DNA of 64,000 nt from Neurospora tetrasperma FGSC 2508 (GCF_000213175.1 NW_009799179.1:3887551-3951550); one strand, 5' to 3'; positions 35,489-51,343 are shown, numbered from the stretch's first letter. Numbers and translations are program-made. The notes: a model not told the origin generated them from the letters alone.

Positions 35489-37156
35489 ATGAATCGCAGC
35501 TCCATCCGACTCTTCAGCCTTCTAATTACTTCTGGAATCTCGCGATCATACCGGCCAGTCTCAACAATGTGTCCCAGTCGCCCAACGCGCAGCGCAAAGT
35601 CGCGGGCGGCAACCAAAATATCTTCCGCCACCATTGAGGAATCCAGGATCGAGGAGACTGACGCTGACGTCAAGAAGGGTACCCGAGCCAAGGGTAGTGT
35701 TAAGAAGACGGAGGTTGTCGAGGAGAAGGTTGTTGTCAAAAAAGTCGCTGCGGGGAAGCGCAAAGGAAAAGCCCAGGAGGAAGAAAACGATGACGATGCT
35801 GAAGACATTGAGAACAAGGACTCTGTCCAGGAAGAAGCGAAAAAGCCGGCTCCCAAGAAGCGTAAGACCAAGGCTTCTGAAGAGGATGCCACTCCCTTGG
35901 CAACCAGGACACCAGTTGAGTCGATGAAGAGGAAGCTTTACATTGGAGCCCACGTTAGCAGTGCTGGAGGTATGTCATCTCACCACCCACCCATCGTTTT
36001 GTTTTGTTTACTTCCCCCCCTTTCTCTCCCAACCCTCCTTAATCACCCCACTTTACTGACCACCACTCCTACTCCCTCAACTACAGGCGTCCAAAACTCC
36101 ATCACCAACGCCCTGCACATCGGCGCCAACGCCTTCGCCGTCTTCCTCAAATCCCAACGTAAATGGGTATCACCGCCCCTCGACCGCTCCGCCGCCGCCG
36201 ATTTCTCCCGCCTTGCCTCTCTCCATGGCTACTCCCCCTCCTTACACGTCCTCCCCCACGGCTCCTACCTCGTCAACCTCGCCCAGGTCGACAAAGCCAA
36301 AGCTGACCAAGCCTACGGCAACTTTGTCGACGACCTGCAACGCTGCGCCACATTGGGAATCAAGCTGTACAACTTCCACCCCGGTTCGACGGGCGGGGAG
36401 CCCATCGAAGAAGCGTGCGCACGTATTGCAAGCCAGTTGAATCGGGCGCATAAGGAGAAAGGGACGGGGGAGGTGGTGACAGTTATTGAGAATATGTGCG
36501 GTTCCGGCAACGTGATCGGCTCCCGCTTTGAGGATCTGAAGATGATAATTGATGGAGTGGAGGATAAGAGCCGCGTGGGCGTGTGTATTGATACGTGCCA
36601 TGCCTTTGCGGCGGGACACGACTTACGCACGCCAGAGGCTTTCGAAAAAACCATGAAGCGATTTGACGAGATTGTCGGTTTGAAATATCTCAAGGCGTTT
36701 CATTTGAACGATAGCAAAGCCCCGTTTGGCTCGTGTAGAGACCTACACGCCAATATCGGTACGGGATTCCTGGGGCTGAGAGCGTTCCATAACCTGATGA
36801 ACTACGAGGCGGTGCAGGGGTTGCCGATGGTGCTGGAGACGCCGATAGAGGAGAAGGGGGCGGATGGGAAGATGGTAGAGAATAAGCAGATTTGGGCGGA
36901 TGAGATCAAATTGTTGGAGAGCTTGGTGGGGATGGATGCGGAGAGCGAGGAGTTTAAAAAGATGGAGGAGGAGTTGCAAAGAAGGGGGGCGAGCGAGAGG
37001 GCCAAGATCCAAGAGCAGGTGGATAAGAAAGCTGAGAAGGATGCGAAGAAGGGGGCTGGGAAGGGAAAGAAGGGGGCAGCGGCTGCGGGAGGGTCGATAT
37101 CGAGTTTCTTCAAGAAAAAGGTAAAAGAGGAGAGTGAGGGGGAGGATCACGAGTAA
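35489..37156 (+). CDS. APN1: AP endonuclease APN1 (endonuclease IV family)
   Basis: Exons 35489-35969 and 36087-37156; 516 residues. The 117-base intron is a multiple of three without an in-frame stop, so an unspliced reading stays open. The catalytic TIM barrel starts at KLYIGAHVSSAGG (zinc ligand His155) and includes NFHPGS, VIENMCG, CIDTCHAFAAGHD, FHLNDSK, D-LHANIG and LETP, the endonuclease IV metal ligands. It cuts DNA 5' of abasic sites and trims blocked 3' ends in base excision repair. The first 26 residues (MNRSSIRLFSLLITSGISRS and on) are basic, hydroxylated and lack acids, like a mitochondrial presequence; a second in-frame ATG at 35567 would give a nuclear form, with Lys-rich stretches following. 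The C-terminus GGSISSFFKKK resembles a PCNA-binding box without its Gln. Confidence 0.95.
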   Translation: MNRSSIRLFSLLITSGISRSYRPVSTMCPSRPTRSAKSRAATKISSATIEESRIEETDADVKKGTRAKGSVKKTEVVEEKVVVKKVAAGKRKGKAQEEENDDDAEDIENKDSVQEEAKKPAPKKRKTKASEEDATPLATRTPVESMKRKLYIGAHVSSAGGMSSHHPPIVLFCLLPPLSLPTLLNHPTLLTTTPTPSTTGVQNSITNALHIGANAFAVFLKSQRKWVSPPLDRSAAADFSRLASLHGYSPSLHVLPHGSYLVNLAQVDKAKADQAYGNFVDDLQRCATLGIKLYNFHPGSTGGEPIEEACARIASQLNRAHKEKGTGEVVTVIENMCGSGNVIGSRFEDLKMIIDGVEDKSRVGVCIDTCHAFAAGHDLRTPEAFEKTMKRFDEIVGLKYLKAFHLNDSKAPFGSCRDLHANIGTGFLGLRAFHNLMNYEAVQGLPMVLETPIEEKGADGKMVENKQIWADEIKLLESLVGMDAESEEFKKMEEELQRRGASERAKIQEQVDKKAEKDAKKGAGKGKKGAAAAGGSISSFFKKKVKEESEGEDHE

Positions 37157-37557
37157 AACTCGATGGATGACCAAAGGTATTCAAGCATAGACGGAGTGTC
37201 CGGATTATTTTGTCATGATCTATCGTATATCGACAATGAACAGACACTATTTAGCTACGGAGTTGGGGGTATGGTGCTTTGAAGCTTGTATATATAGCAT
37301 TGCATAGACAGATGCCACCATAAAAGGGGGAATGGAAAAGGAATTGTACGTCCATCCTAGTAACGAAACAAAAATCCCGCCATTATGTTCAGCAATGTCC
37401 TTTGCTCCTAATAGAACCTTGATGCCTTCCTTGCCTGTCAACTCCTCGTATGTCCTAACCAGTCAACCCGGCACAATGTATAGCAAAATAAAAAAATCCA
37501 CCGTCTGCGAAAATCAAACCCACGATCACTTACCCTCCCTCCCAGCAACGCAACTCT
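37157..37557. other. Convergent 3' region between APN1 and BUB1
   Basis: About 400 bases of presumed 3' leaders of two convergent genes. Nothing else recognised. Confidence 0.5.
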
Positions 37558-40500
37558 TCACCTCCTCCCCCTAGACCAAGCCTCAACCTTTCCCATCCAC
37601 CCCCTCAAACCCACGCCCCTCTCACAATTCGCCTCCAACCAGCTCTCCATCCTCTCCCGAACCGTCCTCAGCCCCTTTAGGACAGGCATATTCCCCCCTT
37701 CCTCCTCATCCACATAGCTCCCGGGGTTCAGCAACAAATCAAAACAATGGCCCCAAATATCCGTTTGCCAATAGCGCTTCAGGTTCTCCGTGATCTTATA
37801 CCTCTTCTCATCATTCCCACCTAGGCCACCGAACGACCTGGAGTGAAAAGTCCCGCAAGGCACCGTATCAATGTATTTCCCAAACAACAACGCGTGCACA
37901 ACCCCGGCAAGACCATGGTAATCAATCTGCCACGTCCACGGCCGCCCCTCCCTCATCTCCGCACAGTCCTGCGCGGTAGGCTTCCAGTCCGCCACGAACT
38001 GGACTTCTTCTCTGAACTGCCTAAAGTCAATCCCCCTCCCGAAATCAATGAGCGTCAATCCGCGCGCAGCCCACCCGCCCGATCCGTCGGCGTGGTACTG
38101 ATTAGTCGGCAAGATATCGGTCGTCGTAGGGAGGCGAAGGAGACAATTGTCGACTTTGACGTCGCCGTGCATGATGCCCACCGAGTGCAAGGCCTCGATG
38201 GCCCGGAAGAGTTCGACGGTGAAGAACATGGCTAGCTGCTCGTCCATTACGCCGGAAGACTCTGAGCGGAAGAGGTTAATCACGTCGAGCAGAGTGCCGT
38301 GCTGGAAAAAGGGGAGGAAGAGGAAGCCTTCGTCTTGGTAGAGGTGTAGCTCGAGGGCCGGGCTGAGGGAAGCGAGGGCGCGGTGGTGTAAGGAAGTGTT
38401 GGCGGCGAGGAGGCGGGTATGCGCGAGGCGCATCATGTAGAATTCCCAAGCCGTCGGGGGTTGTTCCATCTTGAGGGCTTCGCGGGGGTGACGAATTAGG
38501 TGGGCTGGAAGGTTGTTGTTCTCGTTCTTTTGTTGCCCATAACCATAACCAGTTTGAGAGGCAGTCTTGGTAGGCTTGGAATTCTCGACCAGGTAGACAG
38601 GAGCATAGGCACCGGCGCCGAGTTCCTTCTTGATGGTGTACTTGGTGCTGGGATTGCCGGGGAGCTGCAACATAATAGGATGCGGCTCGTTTAGGGAATC
38701 GCGCTTGTCGGCAGAGGTGCTCTTCCTTCCGCGCTTACTAGCCGCGGACTGGGCTTGAGCAAACTTGCGGATTTCGGCGCCCTTGCGAAACTTCTCGTGG
38801 CGGTGGTCGTGGAAGCCCTCGTACGAGGTGAGGGGAGGATAAATGTTGGCGAGGATCTTCTTGCGGATGAGCTCGTCGACGGGGTTGCACTGAAGTTCTT
38901 TGATGATAGGCCCTGGAAGCCTGGGCGCGAGAGGAGAAACTGCTCTGTGTGCCAAAGGTGATGTGGTAACTGACTTCACGGCGAGAGGGGATCTGGCCGC
39001 AGGCTGATTCTGGCCCAACTGGCTATGAAAGACTGGAATCGGCGAGAACTTCTCTTGCTGCTCCTCTTCTTCCTCGTCTTCCTCAGGGATCTCACGCAGC
39101 GGACTGCTCTCCGGCTCGAGCATATCTTCATCTTCATTTTCAGAATATTGGCCGTCCTCCTCCTCACCATCCACGGACATGTCATCCCTCATGTCGTGAT
39201 GCAGGCCCGGTGCCTTAGACGGTGTCTTGGTGAGAATAGGGTGATGCATGTTTGGGTGGTGATACGTGACGTCGAGCGACGAGAACTCCGTTCTTTCCGT
39301 GATAGGCGTCATGAAAGGCAGGCGGTTATTAGCCACTTCTACCGGATCTCGATACGGCCTTCTTGTCGGGACGTAGTCTGCGGGAGGGACTGGTACGAAG
39401 ATATTCCTTGTGGTAGGAGGAACTTCTTCGGGTGCGGGTGGGGGGTTTTGAGTCAAGGGACGTCCACCCTGCGTTGGGTTTTCGTCTGGAACCTCGTTGT
39501 GATTAAACTGTGAATGGGAGGTTTCAGGTTGGCCGTTTTCTTCGTCCAAAACATCCGTCATTTCATGGTCTTCGTCCCCATCACCTTGGTAATCAGGAAT
39601 GTGTTTTCGCGCTGTGAAGTCGGACCACTCGCTCTTGACGTCGTCATCCTCATCTGCAACATCCGTTTCCTCGATTGCCTCTACAACTGTGGTCTCATCT
39701 CCTGCCTCACTGGTGGCAAGGTTTTTGGAGGTGTCGTCCACACCGCAAGTATAGTCATCCGAATCATAGCGATTCTCGTCGTCGCTTAAACTGGGGTTTG
39801 CTGTAGGTTTAAGCGGAGCGTTGAAGATATCGTAGATATCATCTGTTGCTGCTTTCGTGTGCAGTGTCATGGTTGGTTCTGATGACGAGCCTCTCTTCTT
39901 CATCTTTGGCCCAGAAGGAGAGTCCAGCTTGGCTTTGACTATGTTGTCCGTTAGCAAGTTTTACGTCTCGTCGGCGTGGGACGTAAGTGCATACTGATCT
40001 GTGTTTCGTTCACCTCAATCACCTTTTTCTTCTTGGCGCTCCTGCCAGCCTTGTGTTCAGGGTAGATGGGCTTCCCGTTTTCGTCCAGTTTCAAAACATC
40101 ATGGTAAGCCACAATTTTCGTCGACGCCATTTCCAACGTCAGGTCTTCCATATTTTCGTCCCTCTTTGGAGTCAACATCGCATCTAGTGGTCGTTTCTTG
40201 CTCTCGTCCTCCCATACCACATCCAGCCAACCTCTTCGAGCAGCCCATATCTCTTCGAAACTCAACTCGGTACCGGGCTCGTCAGGCGTAGGGTAGATCA
40301 CTCTGAGGTCCACAAATACCCTCTCCCGCTTACCCGTTACCGGGTTCACCGTCACCTGGGACTGAGAATGGTGTATTGGAATATGTGATTGAGAAAGTTG
40401 TTGCTTGTTCATCATCATAGGATTCGTAGTCTTCTTGGTCTGTACAATAACATACAAAAACGAGTGCGCCAGAACGCCGAGCGCACCACCCATCGTAAAC

Positions 40501-41620
40501 AATTAGTCCTATTCTTGATCAACATCGGTTTAAAGGAGAGGAAAGGAGTGAGGGTGGGTTTTAAACTTACCGTATCCCTGAATACCTGCATCTTCTGTAC
40601 AGGTTTCTTTCCGCCAGCTTTGAGTACCTCGCCGGCCCACGGCTTCGGTTCCATGGTATTCTCCTTCTTCCGATCGGCCAAGCTCCCAATACTATCCCAT
40701 CCTTTCGAACCAGCATTTAGAGAGCCCAGGGCCGGTTGCTGGGCTGCCGCATCTGCATCCGAAAAGATTGCCAGCTTACTCTTCGGCTTCGACGGTCCCG
40801 CAGCTGCTCCTCCAACGCCCATATTCGGTCTCGGCGCTTGCGGATCCCGAGGCAACCTCTCCACGCCTGCCGCCAAGAACGGATCTGACTTAACGCCTAG
40901 CGCCTTTCTGACCACCGGCAGGACAGGGACGCTATTACTCTGATCCTCAGCACCCTCGGGAAGCGCCGCCCGTCGTTGTTCGAACTCGCCAAACTTCCTC
41001 ACCAGCCTCGATACCGGCCTAGCCTCCTTCTCAATGCCCATCTTGTAAACCTCCTCGGCCTGCGCCCAGCGCCCTTCACCCTCCAGGTATGCCGCAAACT
41101 CCTCGTAGTACAGCGCCAGCTGTTCGCCGATCTGGTGTCTCGAGAGGAAGACGAACGCCTCGCGGGGTGAATCGCTGAACATGCGAATGTAGTGTAGCCA
41201 CATCTTCAAGTAGCGCGCATCGTTACGGTACTGGGCGCTGCCGACGAAGGCGCGGGTGGCGCGCTCGAGCAGCAGATGCAGCTGCGACTGCGGTGTGGCT
41301 GAGGCGGACGGGTAGGCGTCGAGAGTCCAGCGGACGTAGCGGTCGTAGATGTCGAGGGGATCATCTTGCTCTTCGGGATTGAAGGCGGCTAGCTCGGCTT
41401 CATATTCAGCGCGGATGGCGTCGTTGACGGACTTAACTTCGGTAGGGTTCGGGGTCGGTGTTAGTTGAGGTGCGAGCGCTTGCCTCGAACTGCTGGCGCC
41501 ATGTGAAGGAGAGAAGAGTTCTGCGAGTTTGCGGGCGGAGCGACCGCTGGGGAGGGCTTGGATGTTCTCCTTGTGAGATTCAATAATATCAAAGTTGACG
41601 GAGTCATCTTGGGGTGTCAT
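37558..41620 (-). CDS. BUB1: Spindle checkpoint kinase BUB1/BUBR1 (single MadBub type)
   Basis: Exons 41620-40571, 40439-39995, 39938-37558; 1291 residues. Residues 17-19 are a KEN box (ESHKENI), followed by the Bub1/Mad3 N-terminal TPR region (DPLDIYDRYVRWTLDAYP, YLKMWLHYIRM, FVFLSRHQIGEQLALYYEEF). A second KEN lies at 319-321 (DRKKENT). The middle carries LSFEEIWAARRGW, a probable Bub3-binding (GLEBS-like) region, and long acidic disordered stretches. The C-terminal kinase domain begins near 937: ELGAGAYAPVYLVE glycine loop, EALKMEQP lysine, HGDVKVDN (1089-1096) and DFGRG (1130-1134), all compatible with activity. It acts at kinetochores, restraining APC/C-Cdc20 and phosphorylating histone H2A. 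Two KEN boxes plus an intact kinase in one protein is the ancestral state before the BUB1/BUBR1 split. Confidence 0.95.
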
Positions 41621-42870
41621 CTTGTCTGACGTCTCTGCTGTTACGTGTAAGAAGGCGAAAGTCGCCCGCGCTCGTAAATGTTTCGATCGCTCAATGTCTG
41701 GGATGCGATAAAGTCAAAAGGTGCGGGGCCAGCAATTTGTTGTTGTTGTTTTCTTGCGTTGATAAGGTCCCGCGATCTGGAAAGTGTGTCGCTTGTTCGT
41801 TGTCGCTAACGTTGACTTTCTTTCACCAATTCATTTGGGAGACGCGATGGGGAGGGTCGTCTTTGAGTCTGTACACTACAGTATGAAGAAATGACGACCT
41901 TGGCGATCTAGACCATGCTGAATTGGGTTGAAGGGAGAGGGGCGTGTGGATTTTCTGCGCTTGTTGATTCACCCTTGGCCAAACAATCATGCAAAGTCAC
42001 CATAGCAACCGCGTGGGCAGCTGGCAAGCGTTTTTGGCAGCGGCTTCTGTCTGGCGCAATGTGTGCCGGCAGGCAGGAACTTCCGACCTGCAGGGACTGA
42101 GACGGCGGGGTTCAGAAAGCCACTGCATATCGCATGCCAATGGGGCTGATGAAATGTTCAGCCACATCTCTTCTCACTGCCCCGATTTAACGGTCGCCGC
42201 AACATGGGACGGATCATCAAGATGGATCGATGATCAAGCGCACGCCATTATAGGAAACCCTTGTCCAGGATTCGGCTACTCCATCAACGTGCCCGGGAAA
42301 CACGGGCGAGCGGGCCTTATTTACGGTGTTGTTGTCGTTGTTGATTTTAACTTGTTGGACAGGCGGAGCTCTTCACACAATAACCGAAAGTCGGCTAGAC
42401 ATATCACTAGACTACGAAAAGTCGCAACATTTAACATGCTCCTCTGCGTGCCTAATCCAGCCTATCAGGATGCAAATGACTCGGAGAGATCCTGACCTCC
42501 TTCGGAAAACAGCGTGACAGTCTCTTGCGGACCTGACAATAAGGCACTACTGTAACAGGGGTGCCGTGTTGGTACCGGGTAGCCCGGAGCGGGCCGGGAA
42601 TGGGAACGGGGAATCGCGGGGAAAGGGGAGAAACAGATGGCCAGCGCTACCGATCCATGTCACAAACTTGCACGTGGTTCCTGCCAACGCATATGGGGTA
42701 AAAGAAACTTGGTATTGATCATTAAAACTCTATGTCATTCCGCCATTTTCATTAGCCATACCCGTGTCCTTTGGTCATCCGAGGTAACACATGTCGGTCA
42801 ACCGGTCACCCCTAGAAACCTTCCCAGGTCCCGATTCCATCCGAACGGGTCTCCATCAGCATGAAACCAC
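41621..42870. other. Intergenic region between BUB1 and enolase
   Basis: BUB1 promoter and enolase 3' flank. Frames at 41915-42517 show no family motif. No RNA gene or repeat recognised. Confidence 0.45.
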
Positions 42871-46757
<3,887 letters not shown>

Positions 46758-46760
46758 ATA

Positions 46761-47117
46761 CTGTTAGACCTGCACATAACGATCAAGTGCGTTACAGAGG
46801 TTTTGATCGTAATACCCAGGTTATCGTTACTCTCAAGTAGCCTAGTTGGGCTTTTGCACCAATTAGAAGGCCGCTGACAGCTAACAGAACCCACTTTTGG
46901 CTGTTACGAGCCGTAACGGCCTGTCACTGGACGTCTCAGAACTGAACCAAACCCCCTAGGTATAACGATTTTGGTGTGGCTCGCCTTCAAAATCTGATCG
47001 AAATCGTAATGCGAAGGTTGATCGTTACTCCCATATAAATCTGCACCGTTACCGTGGTCTTGAACGTTATGGTCAGAATATCGTTATATGGCTGATCGTT
47101 ATGTGCAGGTCTAACAG
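46761..47117. mobile_element. MITE, 357 bp, perfect 25-base terminal inverted repeats, TA target duplication
   Basis: The left end begins CTGTTAGACCTGCACATAAC and is exactly mirrored at the right end. The match is perfect over 25 bases, 28 if the flanking ATA/TAT is counted. TA flanks both sides (46759-46760 and 47118-47119), as for Tc1/mariner-type insertion. No coding capacity. The interior is full of short CGTTA/TAACG motifs in both orientations (about a dozen), giving many nested hairpins. CpA content is normal, so it is not strongly RIP-mutated. Confidence 0.8.
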
Positions 47118-47120
47118 TAT

Positions 47121-47988
47121 GAAGAGGATGCCGTTGATGTGACAGACCACTACGTAGCGGAGGCTATGGGATAGTACAAACGAATACAGGAAGGAAGGAA
47201 GCTATTCACAAGTGGAAGGAAGCTAGAGGTAGGCATATTATGAGGAAAGGCAGTACCTGGCAAGGCCTGACAGGAAGTAAACTTGTCCACGAGATACCCG
47301 TACCTATGCAATTGTTCTCTTCTCCCCATTCTCCAACACATTCTCAATCAATTTCCACAACTCTTTTCGCCTGACATTTGCTTCAACTCGGATGCTGTCG
47401 CAACTTGCTCATTCACACTACATGCTCCCGCCGTAACCACAAAACGCACGTTTGAGAGGGCGTTGCATGAAACCATCACTGTATGACCGAGTTTAGGTCT
47501 ATGAAACACGATCAATCCTCACTTCATGTCAACGGAGTAGAAACACCAGTATTGTTGGGGGCAGTTGCTGGCTACAGTCGGCTGAGCTTCCAGACCGCCT
47601 GCCAAATCGAGTATAATGCCGTCCATTCATGGAACTCACTCAGCGACATCTCCAGTGTCGCACTGTTCAGGCGACGTCAAGCGCCCCAAGCACCCCAACC
47701 CGTAGTGGGCAGGTGGCATGGAGGGGTTTCGAGGGGTTCCCTCCAATCACTTAAAGGCAGGGATTGCCGGTGCCTCACAAAAGAAAAAATGTTAACGCGA
47801 CCGCTTGCTGTGCGTCCTCACTCACTGCCTGCAAACGTCAGTCTCATTCTGTACGGTCATCTCCTTCTGCGGCTGTTGTGTGCTGCACTATACGTAACCG
47901 GGCTGCTTAACAGGACAATACGCAGCCGGTTCCACTGTACTTATAAGGACATTCTTACTTCTTCGTTTGTTTACATTGTCGGTCAATC
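47121..47988. other. Intergenic region leading into the aminopeptidase gene
   Basis: Contains the promoter of the aminopeptidase gene; a TATAAG sequence at 47942-47947 sits about 45 bases before the presequence ATG. No gene supported in the rest. Confidence 0.45.
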
Positions 47989-50900
47989 ATGTTTCGCAAC
48001 TGTCTTTCTCTTCGGCCTGCTTGTCAAGGAGCAAGAAGTGTTCTGCCTCGATCCAAGATCTCACTTTTGGGAACTCACCAAGCCACGACCAGACTCGCCG
48101 CCTCTCTGTAAGCCCAAGTAGCCCGGTAACCCAAGAAAGACCACCTGCCTGTTTAGCGACGGAAATGGAAGCTGTCCTGTCCGGGGGGAGATCTGGCGGA
48201 AACTGGGACCCACGCACGCACCGTCATAAGCGGAGGGATCAAAGTGGACGATGTTCCAGCGAACATCTGGACACACTGACAGCCGCGGATAGTCAAGGGG
48301 CTAGGGGGACCTCCAATAAAGGCAGTCCAATGGAATTCAAGCGCTGATATGATCATTCCCCCGCAGTTATAGCTCGACTTCCTCCCCAGGACCATCACGC
48401 TTCTACTCTGTTGCCTCTACTCCTGCTTCGCCATTGACCCCTCGCCAACGTCTTTCAGCAACCCGATCAGTCCGCCCTCGTCGCAACCAAACTCCTGTCC
48501 GCTACTGTTCGTATCGCAACCACAAGATGTGCAGAACACAAGCCCAAGCCGATGTGGCAAGTGGGATCAACATCCAGGGCCGCGAGCTTCTCCCCACCAA
48601 TGTCATTCCCAAACACTATCACATCACCCTCGAGCCCGACTTCCAGAAGCTCACCTTTGATGGTACCGTCGTCATCGACCTCGATGTCGAGGAGGACTCC
48701 AAGTCCATCTCCCTCCACACTCTAGAGATTGACATTCACAATGCCAAGATCACCTCTGGTGGTCAGACTGTTAGGTCAGCGAGCTCACCTCCCCCCCCCC
48801 CCCCGGTAGTATTGTTTATCTGTTGTACTTACTTTGCCCCCGCATTGATTCTATGGCTACGACCAAGCTAACTTTCTGCAAACAGCTCGTCGCCCAAGGT
48901 CTCTTACAACGAGACCACCCAGGTGTCTACCTTCGACTTTGACAATGCCGTCAGCAAGGGCGCCAAGGCGCAGCTCGAGATCCAGTTCACTGGCCAGCTC
49001 AACGACAAGATGGCCGGTTTCTACAGGTCGACCTACATCAACCCTGATGGCACACAAGGTCTCTTGGCCGTCAGTCAAATGGAGCCTACCGATGCTCGCC
49101 GCGCATTCCCCTGCTTCGACGAGCCTTCCTTGAAAGCCGAGTTCACCGTCACCCTCATTGCCGATAAGAAGTTGACCTGCCTTAGCAACATGGATGTTGC
49201 TTCCGAGTCTGAGGCTAAGGATGGCAAGAAGGCCGTGACCTTCAACAAGTCGCCCCTCATGTCTACCTACCTCGTCGCCTTTGTCGTCGGTGAGCTCAAC
49301 TACATTGAGACTAACGATTTCCGTGTCCCCGTTCGCGTCTACGCTCCTCCCGGACAGAATATCGAGCACGGTCGCTTCTCGCTCGACCTTGCTGCCAAGA
49401 CCCTCGCTTTCTACGAGAAGGTCTTCGGCATCGAGTTCCCTCTCCCCAAGATGGACCAGATTGCCATTCCCGACTTCGCTCAGGGTGCCATGGAGAACTG
49501 GGGTCTTGTCACATACAGAGTTGTCGATCTCCTCTTGGACGAGAAGGTCAGCGGTGCTGCTACCAAGGAGCGCGTCGCCGAGGTTGTCCAGCACGAGCTT
49601 GCTCATCAGTGGTTCGGTAACCTGGTTACAATGGACTGGTGGGATGGTCTCTGGCTCAACGAGGGCTTCGCTACCTGGGCTTCTTGGTACTCTTGCAACA
49701 TCTTTTACCCTGAGTGGAAGGTCTGGGAAACTTATGTTACGGACAACCTCCAGCGGGCTCTCGCTCTTGACTCCCTCAGGAGCTCTCACCCCATCGAGGT
49801 TCCTGTCAAACGTGCCGACGAGATCAACCAGATCTTCGATGCCATCTCCTACTCCAAGGGCTCTTGTGTTCTGCGCATGATCTCTACCTACCTCGGCGAG
49901 GATGTCTTCTTGGAGGGTGTTAGACGTTACCTCAAGAAGCATGCCTACGGCAACACTCAGACTGGTGATCTCTGGGCTGCTCTTGGCGATGCTAGCGGAA
50001 AGAGCGTCGAGGAGGTTATGGATGTGTGGACCAAGCACGTGGGGTACCCAGTCGTTACCGTTACCGAGAAGGACGAGAAGACCATCCACGTCAAGCAGAA
50101 CCGTTTCCTCCGTACTGGTGACGTCAAGCCTGAGGAGGACAAGGTTATCTTCCCTGTTTTCCTCGGCCTCCGCTCCAAGGATGGCATTGATGAGAGCCTT
50201 ACCCTTGACAAGCGTGAGGATAGTTTCGAGGTTCCCAGCACTGAGTTCTTCAAGCTCAACGCGAACCACACCGGTCTCTACCGTACCTCTTACACTCCTG
50301 AGCGCCTTGAGAAGCTCGGTGAGGCGGCCAGGGAGGGTCTCCTCAGTGTCGAGGACAGAGCTGGTATGATTGCCGATGCCGGTGCCCTTGCTTCTTCGGG
50401 CTACCAGAAGACCTCTGGTGTTCTGACCCTTCTCAAGCGATTCGACTCTGAGAAGGAGTTCATTGTCTGGAGCGAGATCATCTCTCGCGTTGCTGCTGTT
50501 CAGGCTGCTTGGATCTTTGAGGACAAGGCTATCCGCGATGGCCTCGAGGCTTTCCAGCGTGAGCTTGTAAGCCCTAGGGCTCACGAGATGGGCTGGGAGT
50601 TCTCTGAGAGCGATGGTCACATTGAGCAGCAATTCAAGGCCATGCTCTTTGGCAATGCCGGCCTCTGCGGTGACGAGAAGATCATCGCTGCTGCCAAGGA
50701 GATGTTTAAGAAGTTCATTGCTGGCGACAAGTCGGCCATCCACCCCAATATTCGTGGCAGCGTCTTCAGCATAGCCTTGAAGTACGGTGGCAAGGAGGAG
50801 GTAAGTTTGGTATATCCAGTGAACACGTAAAAACCCGGTGCTAATCAGTCTCTAATTTTCCCCCTTTAGTATGATGCTGTTCTCAACTTCTACCGTACCT

Positions 50901-51343
50901 CCACCAACAGCGATGAGCGCAACACCGCTCTCCGCTGCCTCGGTCGCGCCAGGAGCCCCGAGCTGATCAAACGGACCCTCGACCTTCTTTTCAGCGGTGA
51001 GATCAAGGACCAGGATGTGTACATGCCTACTGCTGGCCTCCGTAGCCACCCTGAGGGTATCGAGGCTCTCTTCAACTGGATGACCGAGAACTGGGATGAG
51101 CTCGTCAAGAGGTTCCCTCCTCAGTTGTCGATGCTCGGAACCCTTGTTACCATCTTCACTTCCAGCTTCACCAAGAGAGAGCAGTTGGCCAAGGTTGAGA
51201 AGTTCTTCGAGGGCAAGAACACCAACGGCTTCGAAATGTCCTTGGCCCAGAGCTTGGATGCTATCCGCTCCAAGGTTGCGTGGGTTGAGCGTGACGGCGA
51301 GGATGTTGCCAAGTGGGTGAAGGACAACAAGTACAGTGCGTAA
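47989..51343 (+). CDS. APE2: M1 zinc aminopeptidase (APE2/AAP1-like) with mitochondrial presequence exon
   Basis: Exons 47989-48107, 48367-48774, 48886-50800, 50870-51343; 971 residues. Exon 1 encodes MFRNCLSLRPACQGARSVLP and on: 39 residues with many Arg/Ser and no acids, joined in phase to a further Arg/Ser-rich stretch in exon 2, together about 100 residues of mitochondrial-type leader. The first ATG in the conserved part (48527) would yield an 878-residue form starting MCRTQAQADV, probably cytosolic. The M1 core follows: LLPTNVIPKHYHITLEPDF, GAMENWG (substrate binding) and HELAHQWFGN (zinc site, His412 and His416) with NEGF supplying the third ligand, then the helical C-terminal domain. 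It removes neutral or basic N-terminal residues from peptides. Intron 1 is 259 bases and intron 2 holds 14 consecutive C. Confidence 0.92.

Noticed and set aside
48434-48871. Aminopeptidase starting at 48434
   Set aside because: The codon there is TTG, not ATG. The frame continues upstream to a 3' splice site at 48366 and joins a real ATG exon.
48857-50743. 628-residue open frame antisense to the aminopeptidase
   Set aside because: It mirrors a strongly codon-biased exon; the sense strand encodes an intact M1 peptidase. Its Leu/Glu/Val-rich reading has no domain.
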